Below, one piece after another: positions 32,411-34,680 of a DNA stretch of 34,680 nucleotides. This stretch comes from Demequina lutea (lineage in GTDB: Bacteria > Actinomycetota > Actinomycetes > Actinomycetales > Demequinaceae): contig QKAX01000129.1 of assembly GCA_003246255.1 (NCBI GenBank), forward strand, positions 1 to 34,680, given 5' to 3'. The notes under the pieces are model-generated. The model did no database searches, was not told the origin of the DNA, and was given only the letters and a program-made list of their open reading frames with translations. A program made the position numbers and the translations under genes. Position 1 is the first letter of the stretch, and every line of letters begins with the position of its first letter.

Positions 32411-34093
32411 ATGCGGGCAGTCGAGGTACAGATTCACAATTTTCGAAGCATCCACGATGCGACGATCCAGCTTGAGACACTCTCGCTGATGGCCGGTGCG
32501 AACAACTCCGGCAAGAGCAACGTCATCGACGCGATTCGACTCTTCTACGGAGAGTTCAAGTGGGATGCCAAACGTGACGCACCCGTCCTCGCCGGACAGG
32601 ACAGCGAGTCGTGGGTCGAGATTGAGTTCAAGCCGACAGAGGAGGAGCTCTCACAGCTGAAGGACGAGTACCGCTCTGATGCTGGAACGTTCAGGGTTCG
32701 CAATTACGTGAGTCCGTCGACAGATGCGGGCGGCAAGGTGCGCGCTGGCTACTACGCGTACGAAGGCGGCGTGCTCTCTGAGAATCTCTTCTACGGAGCG
32801 AAGAATGTTGGCTCGGGAAAGATCGGTCATCCCGTGTACATCCCAGCTGTGAGCAAAGTTGATGAGTCGACGAAGCTGTCGGGGCCTTCGGCGCTCCGTG
32901 ATCTTGTTGCCGAAGTGCTCAACAAGGTCGTTGCGGATAGCCCTGCCTACGAGAAACTCGCGACTGCGTTTGGTGCCTTCGAAGGGGCAATCAAGACGGA
33001 GACTGACTCGACAGGACAGTCGTTGAAAGCCCTCGAGGAAGAGGTCTCGGATGAGATCTCTGACTGGGACGCAACTTTTTCGTTGGCAATCCAGAGCCTG
33101 CAACCAGACGAGATCCTCAAGACCCTGGTCAAGCCGCAGTTAGTTGATCAGTCTCATGGTGGCGAGATCGATCAAGCGCGGTTCGGGGCTGGTTTCCAGC
33201 GGCACCTTGTCTACTCCTTGATCAAGCTCGCGGCGAAGCACGCCAACCCGGTGAAGGTGACGACCGGCAAGAAGGAGTTCTCGCCTCAGCTCACCTGGAT
33301 ACTGTTCGAGGAGCCCGAGGCATTCCTGCACCCTTCACAGGAAGAGGTCCTCCACGCCAGCCTGTTGACTCTGGTTGAAGACCACACGACCCAGGTCCTG
33401 CTTACGACTCACAGTTCGCGATTGGTTAGCAGATCTATGGATGATCTGACTCGCCTGGTGCGACTTCGACGTGACAACGGAGTCACGACTTCACATCAGA
33501 TCTCACAGGCGCAACTCGACACTATGTTCAGCGATGCCCTTGTCGCCGACGACTCGATCACGCCGATAGGCACAACGGCCGCCGAGATCGATCAGGCTGC
33601 GCTGATGGCAGCGCTCAAGATGGAACTTTGGATGCAAGCGACGCGCACGACAGCGTTCTTCAGCAACCGCGTGATCCTCGTGGAAGGCGCTAGCGAGGTT
33701 GCGCTTTACAGCTACCTCGTGACACGAGGCCAACTGACGCCTCCGGCCCGAGGGCTGGCGGTCATTGACTGTATGGGTAAGTACAACATCCACCGCTTCG
33801 TCGCACTCTTGGGCGCCTTTGGCATCGACCACTCCGTTCTCTACGACGGCGATAACGGTGGCTCCCATGATCAAGAAGTCACCGCCGCGATTACCGCTGC
33901 AAAGTCCGGCTACTCCAAGCGCGTAACCCGCTTGGCCAAGGACCTCGAGACCGAACTTGGCGTCACGCCGCTATCGAAGAACGAGTCCCACCGAAAGCCG
34001 CAGTACCTTCTTTACCACCTAGAGAAGAATCTGATCGATACTGCACGACTCGAAGCTCTAAAGAATGAGATTATGGCGCTAGCAACGCAGTAG
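32411..34093 (+). CDS. OLD-family ATP-dependent endonuclease (ABC ATPase + TOPRIM)
   Basis: 560 residues; GAGGGGG five bases before the ATG. The N-terminal ABC-type ATPase starts VEVQIHNFRSIHDATI, with Walker A GANNSGKS at 29-36. FGAGFQRHLVYSLI marks the signature helix, LFEEPEAFLHP is Walker B (Glu300-Glu301), and TTHSSRLVSR is the H-loop. The C-terminal TOPRIM nuclease has VILVEGASE with Glu425 and LYDGDNGG with Asp479 and Asp481, so it looks intact. OLD proteins such as P2 OLD and GajA of Gabija nick or cut DNA and stop phages. No UvrD-like GajB partner is adjacent, so it is a single-gene OLD or a partner of the upstream operon. It has its own promoter-like sequence. Confidence 0.93.
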   Translation: MRAVEVQIHNFRSIHDATIQLETLSLMAGANNSGKSNVIDAIRLFYGEFKWDAKRDAPVLAGQDSESWVEIEFKPTEEELSQLKDEYRSDAGTFRVRNYVSPSTDAGGKVRAGYYAYEGGVLSENLFYGAKNVGSGKIGHPVYIPAVSKVDESTKLSGPSALRDLVAEVLNKVVADSPAYEKLATAFGAFEGAIKTETDSTGQSLKALEEEVSDEISDWDATFSLAIQSLQPDEILKTLVKPQLVDQSHGGEIDQARFGAGFQRHLVYSLIKLAAKHANPVKVTTGKKEFSPQLTWILFEEPEAFLHPSQEEVLHASLLTLVEDHTTQVLLTTHSSRLVSRSMDDLTRLVRLRRDNGVTTSHQISQAQLDTMFSDALVADDSITPIGTTAAEIDQAALMAALKMELWMQATRTTAFFSNRVILVEGASEVALYSYLVTRGQLTPPARGLAVIDCMGKYNIHRFVALLGAFGIDHSVLYDGDNGGSHDQEVTAAITAAKSGYSKRVTRLAKDLETELGVTPLSKNESHRKPQYLLYHLEKNLIDTARLEALKNEIMALATQ

Positions 34094-34182
34094 GCGTCGA
34101 CTCCGTGAGGTGCAACTGGAACTGGTTGCGGAGTGACTGGTGAGGGTCCTCATCGACATCGCGAAGTACCAGGTCGAGCAGG

Positions 34183-34605
34183 CTAAGCGCGCTCGTGGGG
34201 ACTCCGCGTCCGAACACCCTGGTCCCGCAGCCGATTCGCGATCGTCTGGGCGTTGAAGCCCAGGCGCTCACCTACCGCCTGGAGCGACAGACCATCTGCG
34301 TAGAGCTTGACCGCCAGATTCACTTGAGCTGCACTCATTTCTCGTGCGCGCACCGCAATCTCCGCTCGGTCCAATATTGCCCGCACGGTGGTGCGGTGCA
34401 GTCCGAACTGGCGAGCGACGTCGTTCATGGTCTTGCCTTCTTGATACGCCTCCACGACCTTCGCCTGGCCTTCGCGGTCCAGGCGGCGCTGCGTCTGGAC
34501 GCGAGGACGGGGCGTGACGGACTCGCCTTCTGGGTCGTCTGGCGCCCAGGCAACGGGGGTCAGGAAGTGACTCCATTTTCGAGAGTCATGAGCAGAGAGG
34601 TCCAC
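34183..34605 (-). CDS. Double helix-turn-helix protein, recombinase C-terminus-like
   Basis: 140 residues from GTG 34605, but the frame is open to the window edge, so the true start may lie outside. Two HTH units are visible. The first is LDREGQAKVVEAYQEGKTMN with DVARQFGLHRTTVRAIL (about 42-82). The second is MSAAQVNLAVKLYADGLSLQ with AVGERLGFNAQTIANRL (about 89-130). This paired arrangement is the DNA-binding tail of certain actinobacterial serine recombinases; the catalytic domain is not seen. It may be a free regulator or a recombinase fragment near the element's edge. Confidence 0.7.
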   Translation of the reverse strand: MDLSAHDSRKWSHFLTPVAWAPDDPEGESVTPRPRVQTQRRLDREGQAKVVEAYQEGKTMNDVARQFGLHRTTVRAILDRAEIAVRAREMSAAQVNLAVKLYADGLSLQAVGERLGFNAQTIANRLRDQGVRTRSPHERA

Positions 34606-34608
34606 AAC

Positions 34609-34647
34609 AAAGTCAGGGCCGGGTTGAACCCCGGCCCTGACTTTTTT
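34609..34647 (+). terminator. Strong rho-independent terminator
   Basis: AAAGTCAGGGCCGGG (34609-34623) and CCCGGCCCTGACTTT (34630-34644) form a perfect 15-bp stem with a 6-base loop, followed by T residues to 34647. It lies just upstream of, or within the open 5' part of, the minus-strand HTH gene. It would stop plus-strand transcripts from the defence genes. Confidence 0.85.
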
Positions 34648-34680
34648 GTGCCGGCGACGCTGTGGGGATTCGGGAGGAGG

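Noticed and set aside
34141-34257. 38-codon plus-strand ORF starting VRVLIDIAKYQVEQ after the OLD gene
   Set aside because: It overlaps the HTH gene on the other strand, has no ribosome site and resembles nothing recognised.
1-34680. CRISPR array
   Set aside because: No regularly spaced repeat series was seen. The only tandem repeat noted, at 22711-22748, has two copies.

Overview
The window looks like the chromosome of a high-GC Gram-positive bacterium, most likely an actinomycete of the Micrococcales (Cellulomonas/Demequina-like). The grounds are strong G/C third-position bias, GTG starts and apparently leaderless genes, and the order Ruc/FmdB - 5-FTHF cyclo-ligase - MoeA/Glp - RimJ - SepX/GlpR, which is known from mycobacteria and corynebacteria. 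No species is claimed. There is no gene-free stretch longer than 300 bases.

Region 1 (1-15151) is core chromosome. It opens with the 3' end of an IS30-type insertion sequence. Then come a soluble PAS/MCP chemoreceptor-like protein and a 1381-residue protein that resembles a DUF4011-type SF1 helicase with a Vsr-like nuclease tail but has lost its P-loop. Next are an FmdB/Ruc zinc-ribbon chaperone, 5-formyltetrahydrofolate cyclo-ligase and a divisome cluster (degenerate MoeA = Glp-like, RimJ acetyltransferase, SepX/GlpR-like membrane protein). The region ends with an unknown membrane protein, a GT4 glycosyltransferase, a GH92 glycosidase, an FKBP-type lipoprotein and tRNA-Ala(CGC).

Region 2 (15054-23146) is a mobile element inserted at the tRNA-Ala. 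A large serine integrase is read backwards through the tRNA and its terminator. Behind it, on the same strand, lie two tandem small proteins with an ArdA-like C-terminal pattern, a replication-relaxation protein, a VirD4/TraG-like coupling ATPase, small membrane and basic proteins and an MT-A70 adenine methyltransferase. Several strong inverted and direct repeats sit between them. A stand-alone N-terminal (core-binding) domain of a tyrosine recombinase closes the module. No relaxase of a classical family, no VirB4 and no pilus genes are visible, so the element looks mobilisable rather than fully self-transmissible within this window.

Region 3 (23147-34680) is a defence cargo with visibly lower GC, read on the plus strand. 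It comprises an SNF2/RapA-like helicase, a 23-codon bridging ORF, a type III DNA methyltransferase (Mod), a type III restriction helicase-nuclease (Res) with an intact PD-(D/E)xK site, an AbiJ/Abi-C-type protein with a HEPN RxxxxxxH motif, and an OLD-family ATPase-TOPRIM nuclease with its own promoter. The window ends in a double-HTH protein resembling the C-terminus of a recombinase. No second attachment site was found, so the far end of the element probably lies beyond the window.

The best candidate for an unusual system is the helicase-Mod-Res-HEPN-OLD series carried by an element that also encodes ArdA-like anti-restriction proteins and a solitary adenine methyltransferase. It combines restriction, abortive infection and anti-restriction on one mobile unit.
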